The notes: a model not told the origin generated them from the letters alone. 64,000 bases of DNA from Paracoccus yibinensis (GCF_030846195.1 NZ_JAVCWH010000002.1:310001-374000), one strand, 5' to 3'. Positions 36,241 to 45,742 are shown, counted from the stretch's first letter. A program made the numbers and translations.

Positions 36241-36705
36241 ATGTCCACGAAACCGAAGGACGGCACCGACATCGCGGCGGGCCTGCTGTTCATGGCCATT
36301 GCCGCGTTCTTCGCCTGGCAGGGACTGGGGCTGGAGATGGGCACCTCGATCCGCATGGGGCCGGGCTATTTCCCGATGGTCCTGTCGGCCATCCTGTTCC
36401 TGCTGGGCGCGGTGATCCTGTTCAAGGCCTTCGGGCGGCCCGACGACGAACCCATCGGCCGCTTCGCCTGGCGGGGCATCCTGTTCATCCTGCCCGCGCC
36501 GATCTTCTTCGGCCTGACCGTCAGGGGGCTGGGCTTCGTGCCCGCGCTGTTCTTCACAACGCTGATCGCCAGCCAGGCCTCGGTGCGGATGCGCCCGCTG
36601 CCCGCGCTGATCCTGGCGATCGCCGTTACCATCATGTCCACGCTGATCTTCAGCTATGGCCTGGGGCTGCCCTTCCGGCGCTTCGGTCCCTGGCTGCCGC
36701 TGTAA
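36241..36705 (+). CDS. tctB: Tripartite tricarboxylate transporter small membrane subunit (TctB)
   Basis: 154 residues with about four transmembrane helices. The first begins at IAAGLLFMAIAAFFAW, with the family feature SIRMGPGYFPMVLSAILFLLG. It partners TctA in carboxylate uptake. tctA starts 10 bases after its stop. GGGGGGAA precedes the ATG. Confidence 0.92.
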   Translation: MSTKPKDGTDIAAGLLFMAIAAFFAWQGLGLEMGTSIRMGPGYFPMVLSAILFLLGAVILFKAFGRPDDEPIGRFAWRGILFILPAPIFFGLTVRGLGFVPALFFTTLIASQASVRMRPLPALILAIAVTIMSTLIFSYGLGLPFRRFGPWLPL

Positions 36706-36714
36706 GGGGCGACC

Positions 36715-38223
36715 ATGGATCTGCTTTCCAACCTTGCCCTGGGGTTCGGCGTCGCCTCTTCGCTGGCGAACCTGGCCTTCTGCCTGATCGGCGTGCTGCT
36801 GGGCACGCTGATCGGGGTGCTGCCGGGCATCGGCGCCACGGCGACCATCGCCATGCTGCTGCCGATCACGTTCCAGCTTGAGCCGGTGTCGTCGCTGATC
36901 ATGCTGGCCGGCATCTATTACGGCGCGCAATACGGCGGCTCGACCACGGCGATCCTGATCAACATGCCGGGCGAAAGCTCCTCCGCCGTGACGGCCATCG
37001 ACGGATACCAGATGGCGCGAAACGGCCGGGCGGGCACCGCGCTTGCCACCGCCGCGTTGGGGTCGTTCTTCGCGGGCAGCGTGGCGACCTTCCTGGTGGC
37101 GATCTTCGCCCCGCCCCTGACCACCATCGCGCTGAAATTCGGCGCGGCCGAGTATTTCAGCCTGATGGTCATGGGCCTGATGATGTCGGTGGCCCTTGCC
37201 CATGGATCGGTGCTGAAGGCGCTTGCGATGGTGGTGCTGGGCCTGCTGCTGGGCATGGTCGGCACCGATGTCTATACCGGCGCGCCGCGCTTCACGATGG
37301 GCATGAACCAGTTCGCGGACGGGCTGAACTTCGTGGCCGTTGCCGTCGGCGTCTTCGGCATCGCCGAGATCCTGCGCAACCTGGAAGACGAACACGACCG
37401 CCAGGTGATGACGAAGAACATCACCCGCCTGTTCCCCAACCGTGACGAATTCCGCCAGATGATCGGCCCGGTGCTGCGCGGCACGGGCGTGGGATCGGTC
37501 CTGGGCATCCTGCCCGGTGGCGGCGCGATCCTGGCGGCATTCGCAAGCTATACCGTTGAAAAGAAGCTGTCCAAGAATCCCGAGGAATTCGGCAAGGGCG
37601 CCCTGGCCGGGGTCGCGGGGCCGGAGAGCGCCAACAACGCGGGCGCGCAGACCAGCTTCATCCCCCTGCTGACGCTGGGCATCCCGGCGAACCCGGTGAT
37701 GGCCTTGATGATCGGGGCGATGATCATTCAGGGCATCGTGCCGGGGCCAAATGTCGTGACCGAACAGCCCGCGCTGTTCTGGGGCATCATCGCGTCGATG
37801 TGGATCGGCAACCTGATGCTGGTGGTGCTGAACCTGCCGCTGATCGGGCTGTGGGTGAAGCTGCTGACCGTGCCCTACTATGTGCTGTTCCCGATCATCA
37901 TGGCGATGTGTTCGATCGGGGTCTATTCGGTCAACTCGAACCCCTATGACCTGTTCGCCGTCGCCTTCTTCGGGCTGCTGGGCTATGTCCTGTCCAAGCT
38001 GCGCTGCGAACCCGCGCCGCTGCTTCTGGGCTTCGTCCTTGGCCCTCTGCTGGAAGAAAACCTGCGCCGGGCGATGATCCTGTCGCGCGGCGACCCCACC
38101 ACCTTCGTGACCCGCCCGATCAGCGCAACGCTGCTGCTGCTGTCGCTGGCGATCCTGGTTCTGGTCTTCCTGCCCCAGATCCGCAAGCGCCGGGACGAGG
38201 TCTTCACCGAAAGCGACGCCTGA
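36715..38223 (+). CDS. tctA: Tripartite tricarboxylate transporter large membrane subunit (TctA)
   Basis: 502 residues with about 11-12 membrane helices. Conserved blocks are GTLIGVLPGIGATATIAMLLP, YYGAQYGGSTTAILINMPGESSSAVT, GILPGGGAILAAFASY and GVAGPESANNAGAQTSFIPLLTLGIP. It forms the permeation path with TctB. It sits between two tctC genes. Confidence 0.95.
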   Translation: MDLLSNLALGFGVASSLANLAFCLIGVLLGTLIGVLPGIGATATIAMLLPITFQLEPVSSLIMLAGIYYGAQYGGSTTAILINMPGESSSAVTAIDGYQMARNGRAGTALATAALGSFFAGSVATFLVAIFAPPLTTIALKFGAAEYFSLMVMGLMMSVALAHGSVLKALAMVVLGLLLGMVGTDVYTGAPRFTMGMNQFADGLNFVAVAVGVFGIAEILRNLEDEHDRQVMTKNITRLFPNRDEFRQMIGPVLRGTGVGSVLGILPGGGAILAAFASYTVEKKLSKNPEEFGKGALAGVAGPESANNAGAQTSFIPLLTLGIPANPVMALMIGAMIIQGIVPGPNVVTEQPALFWGIIASMWIGNLMLVVLNLPLIGLWVKLLTVPYYVLFPIIMAMCSIGVYSVNSNPYDLFAVAFFGLLGYVLSKLRCEPAPLLLGFVLGPLLEENLRRAMILSRGDPTTFVTRPISATLLLLSLAILVLVFLPQIRKRRDEVFTESDA

Positions 38224-38243
38224 ACCCCAAGGAGGAAAGAACC

Positions 38244-39206
38244 ATGCCATCCATCACCCGCCGGATCCTGCTGGGATCGGCCCTGGCCCTGGGCCTTGCC
38301 GGGACCGCCGCCGCCGAATTTCCCGAACGCCAGATCACCCTGGTGATCCCCTTTGCCGCCGGGGGGTCAACCGATGTGGTGGGCCGCATCGTCGCCGAAC
38401 GGATGAGCCAGGAACTGGGCCAGCAGGTCGTGGTGCAGAACGTCGGCGGCGCGGGCGGCAGCCTGGGGGCGCAGCAGGTGGCCCAAGCCGAACCCGACGG
38501 ATACACGATCCTGATGGGCACGGTGGCGACCCATGCCCTGAACCCGTTGATCCTGAAGCAGAAGCCCTATGACCCGCAGGCGGATTTCGCGCCCGTGTCG
38601 CTGCTGGTGCTGGTGCCCAATGTGCTGGCGGTCCATCCCGACGTGCCCGCCCAGACCGTGCAGGAACTGATCGACCTGGCCAAGGCGGAACCGCTGGCCT
38701 ATGCCTCGTCCGGCAACGGCACGCCGCTGCACCTGTCGGGCGAACTGTTCAAGGCCATGGCAGGGGTCGAGATCGACCATATCCCCTACAAGGGATCCGG
38801 CCCCGCGCTGACCGACGTGCTGGGCAACCAGGTGCCGATCATCTTCGACAACCTGCCCTCGGCTTCCGGCCATATCAGCAGCGGCAAGCTGCGCGCGCTT
38901 GGCGTGACCACGGCGGAACGCGCACCCAGCTTCCCCGACGTTCCCGCCATCGCCGAAACCCTGCCGGGATATGAGACCTACAGCTGGAACGCCCTGTTCG
39001 CCCCGGCAGGCACCCCGCCCGAGGCGATCGAGGCGCTTGCCGCCGCAGCCAAGACCACCATGGCCGATCCCGCCGTGGCCGACCGCATGGCCGAGTTTTC
39101 CGCCACCATCGTCGCCTCGACCCCCGACGAACTGGCCGAGCATGTGAAGGCCGAGATGGCGAAGTGGGAGCCCGTGGTTCGCGATGCCAACGTCAGCATG
39201 GATTGA
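38244..39206 (+). CDS. tctC: Tripartite tricarboxylate transporter binding protein (TctC), second copy
   Basis: 320 residues with a signal peptide (MPSITRRILLGSALALGLAGTAAA) and the mature EFPERQITLVIPFAAGGSTDVVGRIVAERMSQ. It resembles the first TctC (35215) but is well diverged, for example LMGTVATHALNPL and IIFDNLPSASGHI in the binding region. AAGGAGGAA lies before the ATG, 20 bases after tctA. It probably lets the same TctAB pair serve a second carboxylate. Confidence 0.93.
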   Translation: MPSITRRILLGSALALGLAGTAAAEFPERQITLVIPFAAGGSTDVVGRIVAERMSQELGQQVVVQNVGGAGGSLGAQQVAQAEPDGYTILMGTVATHALNPLILKQKPYDPQADFAPVSLLVLVPNVLAVHPDVPAQTVQELIDLAKAEPLAYASSGNGTPLHLSGELFKAMAGVEIDHIPYKGSGPALTDVLGNQVPIIFDNLPSASGHISSGKLRALGVTTAERAPSFPDVPAIAETLPGYETYSWNALFAPAGTPPEAIEALAAAAKTTMADPAVADRMAEFSATIVASTPDELAEHVKAEMAKWEPVVRDANVSMD

Positions 39207-39283
39207 ACCAACCGGCTTGACAGGTGTTTCAATGGGCGCGGCCCGCAGGACGGGCCGCGCACGACATAGCCAAAGAGGGATGG

Positions 39284-40267
39284 ATGAGCGGACTTCTGGC
39301 ACTTCTGGACGATGTGGCATCCATCTCGAAGGTCGCGGCAGCATCGATCGACGACGTGACGGGACAGGCGGTCAAGGCCGGGGCCAAGGCGGCGGGCGCG
39401 GTGATCGACGATGCCGCCGTGACGCCGAAATACGTCCACGGCTTCGACGCCAGCCGCGAAATCCCGATCGTCTGGAAGATCGCGCGCGGATCGCTGTTCA
39501 ACAAGCTGGTGATCCTGCTGCCCGTCGCGCTGCTGTTGTCGCAATTCGCGCCCTGGGCCATCCCCCCGCTTCTGATGCTGGGGGGCGCCTATCTGTGTTA
39601 CGAAGGGGCCGAGAAGGTCGCCTGCGCCCTGGGCCATGGCGACACGCACGCAAGCGAAAAGCACACCCATCCCGAAACCGATGGCGCCGCGCTGGAGGAA
39701 CAGCGGGTGGCAGGCGCGATCAAGACCGACTTCATCCTGTCGGCGGAAATCATGACGATCGCGCTGTCCACCATCCCGGCGACCGATACGATCTGGATGC
39801 GCGCGCTGATTCTGATCGTGGTGGCGGTGGGCATCACGGTCGCCGTTTACGGCTTTGTCGCGCTGATCGTGAAGGCCGACGATGTGGGCGTCCATCTGGC
39901 GACGCGGCAGAACGGCCTGTCCTCGGCCGTCGGGCGCGGCATCGTCAAGGTGATGCCGGGTTTCATGAAGGTCCTGACGGTCGTCGGCACGGCCGCGATG
40001 ATCTGGGTCGGCGGGCAGATCGTCCTGCACGGGTTCGCCGAACTGGGCTGGTCCGCCCCCTATGACTGGATCCACCACCAGGCCGAGGCCGCGGCCCATG
40101 CCGTCCCGCAGGCGCCCGGCCTTGTGGCCTGGGCCGTGACGGCCTTCTTCGACGGCATCTTCGGGCTGGTCCTGGGGATGATCCTGATCCCGATTGCCCA
40201 CCACATCATCAACCCGCTGTTGCAGGCGACCGTCGCCCCGCTGATGGCGCGGCTGCGCGGGGCCTGA
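39284..40267 (+). CDS. DUF808-family inner membrane protein (YedI-like)
   Basis: 327 residues. It begins MSGLLALLDDVASISKVAAASIDDVTGQA and continues KAAGAVIDDAAVTPKYVHGF..REIPIVWKIARGSLFNKL, the DUF808 signature. About six to seven membrane helices follow, with a His-rich cytoplasmic loop (CALGHGDTHASEKHTHPET) that could bind metal. Function is unknown; E. coli YedI is the reference. An upstream in-frame ATG (39224) lacks a ribosome site, while AGAGGGA precedes 39284. Confidence 0.87.
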   Translation: MSGLLALLDDVASISKVAAASIDDVTGQAVKAGAKAAGAVIDDAAVTPKYVHGFDASREIPIVWKIARGSLFNKLVILLPVALLLSQFAPWAIPPLLMLGGAYLCYEGAEKVACALGHGDTHASEKHTHPETDGAALEEQRVAGAIKTDFILSAEIMTIALSTIPATDTIWMRALILIVVAVGITVAVYGFVALIVKADDVGVHLATRQNGLSSAVGRGIVKVMPGFMKVLTVVGTAAMIWVGGQIVLHGFAELGWSAPYDWIHHQAEAAAHAVPQAPGLVAWAVTAFFDGIFGLVLGMILIPIAHHIINPLLQATVAPLMARLRGA

Positions 40268-40323
40268 CGGGGCGCTTCGCGAAGTGCGCAAAATTCGTGA
40301 ATGGGGGCGATGGTTTGGAAAGA

Positions 40324-40382
40324 TTGACCAACTGGTCAAAGGATGTCACCTTCCCGTCATACGGATGTTGCGTTCGCGTCAT
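40324..40382 (+). promoter_or_regulatory. Tandem Pho-box-like repeats and a palindrome upstream of ugpB
   Basis: Four 7-base units related to CTGTCAT occur in exact 11-base register: ATGTCAC (40343), CCGTCAT (40354), ATGTTGC (40365) and GCGTCAT (40376). This is the spacing of PhoB binding sites (7-base repeats, 4-base spacers). Upstream lies a perfect palindrome TTGACCA-AC-TGGTCAA (40324-40339). Regulation of ugp by phosphate starvation is known in other proteobacteria; here it is inferred. Confidence 0.6.
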
Positions 40383-40433
40383 CTCGGCCGGTTAGGCCAG
40401 CCGCGAAACGCAACTCCACAAGGGAGGAATATC

Positions 40434-41747
40434 ATGAACAGACTTGTTACGGCGTCCGCCATGGCGCTGATCGCGTCGCTGTCTGCCGCGAATGCGCAGA
40501 CCGAGATCCAGTGGTGGCACGCCATGGGCGGCGAGCTGGGCGCGAAGCTGGAGGAAATCACCAAGGGCTTCAACGACAGCCAGGACGAATACACGATCGT
40601 GCCGTCCTACAAGGGCACCTATCCCGAGACGATGACCGCCGCGATCGCCGCCTTCCGTGCGCAGCAGCAGCCCGCCATCGTCCAGGTGTTCGAGGTCGGC
40701 ACCGGCACCATGATGGCCGCCGAAGGCGCCATCGTCCCGGTCCACCAGCTGATGGAGGAACAGGGCGCCAATTTCGACCCGCAGGCCTATCTGCCCGCCG
40801 TGGTCGGCTATTATACCGATACCGGCGGCAACATGCTGTCGCTGCCCTTCAACAGTTCGACCCCGATCGTCTATTACAACAAGTCGGTATTCGAGAAGGC
40901 CGGGCTGGACCCGAACACGCCGCCGAAGACCTGGGCCGAGCTTGAGGAATTCAGCAAGAAAATCAAGGAATCGGGTGCGGCCGATTGCGGCTTCACGACC
41001 CAGTGGATCAGCTGGATCCAGACCGAGAACCTGTCGGCCTGGCACAACCAGCCCATCGGAACCGAACAGAACGGCTTTGGCGGCACGAACGCACGCCTGA
41101 CGCTGAACGGGCCGGTCCAGGTCAAGCATTGGGAAAACCTGAAGCGCCTGTCCGACGAAGGCATCTTCAAGTATGGCGGCCCGGTGGGCGGCGACAACGC
41201 GGCGCCGATGTTCTATTCCCAGGACTGCGCCATGTACATGGCAAGCTCGGCCAGCCGGGCGGGCGTCCTGGCCAATGCCAAGGACTTCGAGGTCGGCTAC
41301 GGCATGCTGCCCTATTACGACGATGTCGAGGGCGCGCCGCAGAACTCGATCATCGGGGGCGCCTCGCTGTGGGTGCTGTCGGGTCGCCCGGACGAGGAAT
41401 ATGCCGGCGTGGCCAAGTTCTTCGAATACCTGTCCACCCCCGAGGTTCAGGCCGACTGGGCGTCCTTCTCGGGCTATCTGCCGATCACGCAGGCGGCGAT
41501 GGACCAGATGGGCACCTTCTATTCGGAAAATCCGGGTGCCGACACCGGCATCAAGCAGATCACGCTGAACGAGCCGACCGAAAATTCGAAGGGCCTGCGC
41601 TTTGGCAACTATGTCCAGATCCGCGGCATCATCGACGAGGAGTTCGAGCAGCTTCTGTCCGGGTCCAAGGATGCGCAGGGTGCGCTTGATGCCGTGGTGG
41701 AACGCGGCAACGCGCTGATCGCCGAATTCGAGGCGCAGAGCCAGTAA
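40434..41747 (+). CDS. ugpB: Glycerol-3-phosphate ABC transporter binding protein
   Basis: 437 residues with a signal peptide (MNRLVTASAMALIASLSAANA) and UgpB-type sequence: TEIQWWHAMGGELGAKLEEI, ATFRAQQQP-like IAAFRAQQQPAIVQVFEVGTGTMM, LPFNSSTPIVYYNKSVFEKAGLDP and GGASLWVLSGRPDEEY. It binds sn-glycerol 3-phosphate or glycerophosphodiesters in the periplasm. AGGGAGGAA precedes the ATG. It is followed by a hairpin and ugpA. Confidence 0.94.
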   Translation: MNRLVTASAMALIASLSAANAQTEIQWWHAMGGELGAKLEEITKGFNDSQDEYTIVPSYKGTYPETMTAAIAAFRAQQQPAIVQVFEVGTGTMMAAEGAIVPVHQLMEEQGANFDPQAYLPAVVGYYTDTGGNMLSLPFNSSTPIVYYNKSVFEKAGLDPNTPPKTWAELEEFSKKIKESGAADCGFTTQWISWIQTENLSAWHNQPIGTEQNGFGGTNARLTLNGPVQVKHWENLKRLSDEGIFKYGGPVGGDNAAPMFYSQDCAMYMASSASRAGVLANAKDFEVGYGMLPYYDDVEGAPQNSIIGGASLWVLSGRPDEEYAGVAKFFEYLSTPEVQADWASFSGYLPITQAAMDQMGTFYSENPGADTGIKQITLNEPTENSKGLRFGNYVQIRGIIDEEFEQLLSGSKDAQGALDAVVERGNALIAEFEAQSQ

Positions 41748-41756
41748 CGCACCGAC

Positions 41757-41778
41757 GGGGCCGCGCCGTCGCGGCCCC
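41757..41778 (+). terminator. Intercistronic hairpin between ugpB and ugpA
   Basis: Perfect 9-bp stem GGGGCCGCG (41757-41765)/CGCGGCCCC (41770-41778), loop CCGT, followed by ATTCCTTCC rather than a clean T-run. It probably protects the ugpB message or attenuates transcription of ugpAEC, as after tctC. Confidence 0.6.
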
Positions 41779-41801
41779 ATTCCTTCCGAAAAGGCAAGAC
41801 G

Positions 41802-42680
41802 ATGAAGCGCACCCTGTTCCGCAACCAGTTGCTGCCCTGGCTGCTGCTGGCGCCGCAACTGGCGATCACCTTCATCTTCTTCCTGTGGCCCGCGGCCCAG
41901 GCTGTGCGGCAAAGCTTCCTGCGCCAGGACGCCTTCGGCATCAACACCACCTTCGTGGGCCTGTCGAACTTCGAGGCGCTGTGGAACAGCCCGGAATACC
42001 TCAATTCGCTTCAGGTCACGGCGGTCTTCGCGGTGCTGGTCACGGTGCTGTCGATGGGCTTCGCCCTTCTGCTGGCGGTGGCGGTGGACCGGATGATCCG
42101 ATCGACCAGCGTCTATACCACGCTGTTGGTCTGGCCCTACGCGGTGGCCCCGGCGGTCGCGGGGATCCTGTGGTGGTTCATCTTCAACCCCACCATCGGC
42201 GTGATGCCTTATTTCCTGGACGCCGTCGGCTATGACTGGAACCACATCAGTTCCAAGACCGATGCCATGACGCTGGTGGTGATCGCCTCCGCCTGGAAGC
42301 AGATCAGCTATAACTTCCTGTTCTTCGTGGCAGGGCTGCAATCCGTGCCCGCCAGCCTGCGAGAGGCCGCCGCCATCGATGGCGCGGGGCCGGTGCGACG
42401 CTTCTTCGACATCACCGTTCCGCTTCTGTCGCCCACGACCTTCTTCCTGCTGGTCGTGAACATCGTCTATGCCATGTTCGACACCTTCGGCGTGATCGAC
42501 GCCACGACCGAGGGCGGCCCGGCGCAGGCCACCAACATTCTGGTCTACAAGGTCTATTTCGACGGCTTCGTGGGGCAGAACATGGGGTCTTCGGCGGCGC
42601 AATCGGTGATCCTGATGCTGATCGTGATCGCGCTGACGGTGGTCCAGTTCCGCTATGTCGAAAAGAAGGTGGCCTATTGA
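41802..42680 (+). CDS. ugpA: Glycerol-3-phosphate ABC transporter permease UgpA
   Basis: 292 residues, six membrane helices. N-terminal [25 protein letters not shown] is typical. The EAA loop is visible as [22 protein letters not shown], which contacts the ATPase. Its stop overlaps the ugpE ATG by one base. Confidence 0.94.
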   Translation: MKRTLFRNQLLPWLLLAPQLAITFIFFLWPAAQAVRQSFLRQDAFGINTTFVGLSNFEALWNSPEYLNSLQVTAVFAVLVTVLSMGFALLLAVAVDRMIRSTSVYTTLLVWPYAVAPAVAGILWWFIFNPTIGVMPYFLDAVGYDWNHISSKTDAMTLVVIASAWKQISYNFLFFVAGLQSVPASLREAAAIDGAGPVRRFFDITVPLLSPTTFFLLVVNIVYAMFDTFGVIDATTEGGPAQATNILVYKVYFDGFVGQNMGSSAAQSVILMLIVIALTVVQFRYVEKKVAY

Positions 42681-43528
42681 TGATCGAGAACCGCCCCGGC
42701 CTGAACCTTCTGGCGCACCTGACCCTGATGCTGGGGGTGGCGGTCGTCGCCCTGCCCGTCTGGGTGGCCTTTGTCGCATCGACCCATACCGCGACCGACT
42801 TCATGTCGGGCACGATCCCGCTGTGGCCCGGCCCGCACCTGATCGAGAACTACAGCCAGATGCTGGGCGCGGGCGTCTCCACCAGCGGCACGCCCCCGGT
42901 CGGCACGATGATGTGGAACAGCCTGGTCATGGCGCTGCTGATCGCCTGTGGCAAGATCGCGATCTCGATCACCTCGGCCTTCGCCATCGTCTATTTCCGC
43001 TTTCCGCTGCGGCAGCTGGCCTTCTGGTGCATCTTCATCACCATGATGCTGCCGGTCGAGGTCCGCATCGTGCCGACCTTCCAGGTGGTGGCCGACCTGG
43101 GGCTGCTGAACAGCTATGCAGGCCTGTCGATCCCGCTGATCGCGTCCGCCACGGCGACCTTCCTGTTCCGGCAGGTCTTCCTGACCATCCCGGACGAGTT
43201 GACCGAGGCCGCGCGCATCGACGGCGCCGGGCCGATGAAATTCTTCCGCGACATCCTGCTGCCCTTGTCGCGGACCAATATCGCAGCCCTGTTCGTGATC
43301 CTGTTCATCTATGGCTGGAACCAGTATCTGTGGCCGCTGCTGATCACGACCAGCAGCGACTATTACACCATCGTCGCGGGCATCAAGCGCATGGCCGACG
43401 CAGTGGACGGGCTGCCGCAATGGCATCTGGTGATGGCGACCGCCATGCTGGCGATGCTGCCCCCCGTTGCCGTTGTGATCGGGATGCAGCGGCTGTTCGT
43501 CAAAGGTCTTGTCGAGACGGAGAAGTAG
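42680..43528 (+). CDS. ugpE: Glycerol-3-phosphate ABC transporter permease UgpE
   Basis: 282 residues, six membrane helices, with MMLPVEVRIVPTFQVVADLGLLNSYAGL (a MalG/UgpE-family segment) and the EAA loop EAARIDGAGPMKFFRDILLPLS. YGWNQYLWPLLIT is also typical of UgpE. The ATG at 42680 overlaps the ugpA stop (TGATG); a TTG one codon earlier is less likely. Confidence 0.94.
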   Translation: MIENRPGLNLLAHLTLMLGVAVVALPVWVAFVASTHTATDFMSGTIPLWPGPHLIENYSQMLGAGVSTSGTPPVGTMMWNSLVMALLIACGKIAISITSAFAIVYFRFPLRQLAFWCIFITMMLPVEVRIVPTFQVVADLGLLNSYAGLSIPLIASATATFLFRQVFLTIPDELTEAARIDGAGPMKFFRDILLPLSRTNIAALFVILFIYGWNQYLWPLLITTSSDYYTIVAGIKRMADAVDGLPQWHLVMATAMLAMLPPVAVVIGMQRLFVKGLVETEK

Positions 43529-43534
43529 GAAGAC

Positions 43535-44539
43535 ATGGCATCAATCATCCTCGACAAGGTCGGCAAGGTTTATGCGGGCGGCACCCGCGCCGTGGGCGAT
43601 GTCAGCATCGACATCGCGGACGGAGAATTCGTCGTCTTGGTTGGGCCGTCCGGCTGCGGCAAGTCCACGCTGCTGCGCATGGTCGCCGGGCTGGAATCGA
43701 TCAGCGAAGGCACGGTCCGCATTGGCGACCGCGTGGTCAACGACATCGAACCCGCCGACCGCGACATTGCCATGGTGTTCCAGAACTATGCGCTTTATCC
43801 GCATATGTCCGTGCGCCAGAACCTGGCCTATGGGCTGAAGAACCGCCGCACGCCCAAGGCGGAAATCGACAAGCGCGTGGCCCAGGCGGCGGAAATCCTG
43901 CAAATCGGCCCCTATCTGGACCGCAAGCCCCGCGCCCTGTCCGGCGGCCAGCGTCAGCGCGTCGCCATGGGCCGCGCCATCGTGCGCGAACCGGCGGCCT
44001 TCCTGTTCGACGAGCCGCTGTCGAACCTGGACGCCAAGCTGCGCGTCACCATGCGGCTGGAAATCAAGGAATTGCAGCGCCGTCTGCGCACGACCTCGAT
44101 CTATGTCACGCATGACCAGCTCGAGGCGATGACGCTGGCCGACCGCCTCGTGGTGCTGAACGCGGGCCGGATCGAACAGATCGGCACCCCGCTGGAGGTT
44201 TATCGCAAGCCCGCCTCGACCTTTGTCGCCAGCTTCATCGGCAGCCCGGCCATGAACCTGATCAGCCGCCGCGCGGTCCCGCACCTGCCCGGCACCGACC
44301 ATGCCGGAACCATCGGCATCCGCCCCGAGGATCTGACCGTCGCCCCCGATGGCCCTCTGGAGATGGAGGTTCTTGCGGTCGAGGAACTGGGCGCGCAACG
44401 CCTGGTTCACGGCCAGACCGGAGGAGAGCGGCTGACCGTGACCATGCCCTCGGGCGAGGCCCTGCCCGAATACCTGCGGCTGGCCTATCGCCCCGGATCG
44501 CTGCACCTGTTCGACGGCAAGGGGCTGCGCATTGCTTGA
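43535..44539 (+). CDS. ugpC: Glycerol-3-phosphate ABC transporter ATPase UgpC
   Basis: 334 residues. Walker [11 protein letters not shown]-loop [14 protein letters not shown], signature [16 protein letters not shown], Walker [16 protein letters not shown] and switch His in [16 protein letters not shown]-terminal TOBE/OB domain ([10 protein letters not shown]) follows. It powers UgpAE. Last gene of ugpBAEC, starting 6 bases after ugpE. Confidence 0.94.
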   Translation: MASIILDKVGKVYAGGTRAVGDVSIDIADGEFVVLVGPSGCGKSTLLRMVAGLESISEGTVRIGDRVVNDIEPADRDIAMVFQNYALYPHMSVRQNLAYGLKNRRTPKAEIDKRVAQAAEILQIGPYLDRKPRALSGGQRQRVAMGRAIVREPAAFLFDEPLSNLDAKLRVTMRLEIKELQRRLRTTSIYVTHDQLEAMTLADRLVVLNAGRIEQIGTPLEVYRKPASTFVASFIGSPAMNLISRRAVPHLPGTDHAGTIGIRPEDLTVAPDGPLEMEVLAVEELGAQRLVHGQTGGERLTVTMPSGEALPEYLRLAYRPGSLHLFDGKGLRIA

Positions 44540-44606
44540 TGTTCTTGTTTTGTTCATGACTTGCCCGTGCTAGGATAAAGCGAGTTTCCAGAACGGGATT
44601 CGCCTC

Positions 44607-45707
44607 ATGTGCTTTTTATTGAACAGTTCGCACCACCATTCGATCCATTGCATCGTTCCCCCCTATATGCTGCGGGTGCTGGCCCTGCGGGGCGATCCCA
44701 GGACGGCGGAAATGGCCCGGACGTTGCTGAAGCAGACGGAAAAGCTGCGCGACGAACGCGCCGAACTGACGCGGGCGGGCCTGCCCCCGGACCAGCCCCT
44801 CGGCGGCGCCTATGCCACTTCCGCCGTCACGCCGGCGAAGGATCTGTGCTGTCCCGACCGTCGCATCCACGATGGCCAGTTCCGTGCCGCGCTGCCCGGC
44901 AAGCTGGTCCGGTCCGAAGGCCAGGATCCGACCGGCATCGCAGATGCCGACACCGCCTATGACGCGGCGGGACAGGTGTTTTCCCTGTTTGCCGAAGAAT
45001 ACGGCCGCAATTCCCTGGACGGCGAAGGGATGCCGCTGATCGCCACCGTCCATCACCGCCGCGATTACAACAACGCCTTCTGGAACGGCACCCAGATGGC
45101 CTATGGCACCGGCGACGGCAAGATCTTCCGCACCTTCCTGGAACTGTCGGTGATCGGACACGAAATGGCCCACGGCGTCATCCAGCATTCCGGCGGGCTG
45201 ATCTATGAAAACCAGTCGGGGGCGCTGAACGAAAGCATCGCCGATGTCTTCGGCTCCCTCGCGCTGCAACGCGCCCTGGGACAAGAGGTGCATCAGGCCG
45301 ACTGGCTGGTCGGCCGCGGCATCCTTGGCCCCGGCATCAACGGCGTGGCCCTGCGCAGCATGAAGGCGCCGGGCACCGCCTATGCCGACGACCTGCTGGG
45401 CCAGGATCCGCAGCCGTGGCACATGGATCATTTCGTGACGACCACGGATGACAACGGCGGTGTGCACATCAATTCGGGGATCCCGAACCACGCCTTCTAT
45501 CTGTTCTGCGCCTATCTCGGCGGGCGGTCCTGGGAACTGCCGGGCCGGGTCTGGTATCGCGCGTTGCAGACGCTGAACAATCCCATGGCCAGCTTTTCCG
45601 ACTGGGCGGACCAGACCATGGATTCGGCCATCGAGCTTGCCGGCCGCGGCAGCATCGAGACGGTGATGCTGCGCCGTGCCTGGAAACTTGTCGGAATCGC
45701 GATCTAG
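44607..45707 (+). CDS. Protealysin-like M4 metallopeptidase
   Basis: 366 residues. Zinc site HEMAH (185-189) with third ligand Glu209 in NESIADVFG, exactly the thermolysin spacing, and the catalytic His in GGVHINSGIPNHAFY. The substrate-binding NNAFWNG strand also matches the family. The N-terminal about 50 residues form a short protealysin-type propeptide with the CIVPPYML motif and no export signal, unlike the long FTP/PepSY propeptide of thermolysin. Such enzymes are made in the cytoplasm and mature by self-cleavage. The next gene encodes an emfourin-type inhibitor, the pair known from Serratia protealysin. Confidence 0.92.
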   Translation: MCFLLNSSHHHSIHCIVPPYMLRVLALRGDPRTAEMARTLLKQTEKLRDERAELTRAGLPPDQPLGGAYATSAVTPAKDLCCPDRRIHDGQFRAALPGKLVRSEGQDPTGIADADTAYDAAGQVFSLFAEEYGRNSLDGEGMPLIATVHHRRDYNNAFWNGTQMAYGTGDGKIFRTFLELSVIGHEMAHGVIQHSGGLIYENQSGALNESIADVFGSLALQRALGQEVHQADWLVGRGILGPGINGVALRSMKAPGTAYADDLLGQDPQPWHMDHFVTTTDDNGGVHINSGIPNHAFYLFCAYLGGRSWELPGRVWYRALQTLNNPMASFSDWADQTMDSAIELAGRGSIETVMLRRAWKLVGIAI

Positions 45708-45742
45708 GCCTAGATTCCCCGTATCAGCGGGGGATCATCGCC

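Noticed and set aside
35047..38250. A 1067-codon minus-strand open frame across the tct genes
   Set aside because: Its sequence is R/Q/H-rich without domains, and the plus strand holds tctC, tctB and tctA with family motifs.
44545..44576. T-rich stretch with TAGGAT as a sigma70 promoter of the M4 peptidase gene
   Set aside because: The -10-like hexamer is fair but no -35 lies at an acceptable spacing, so no promoter is reported.
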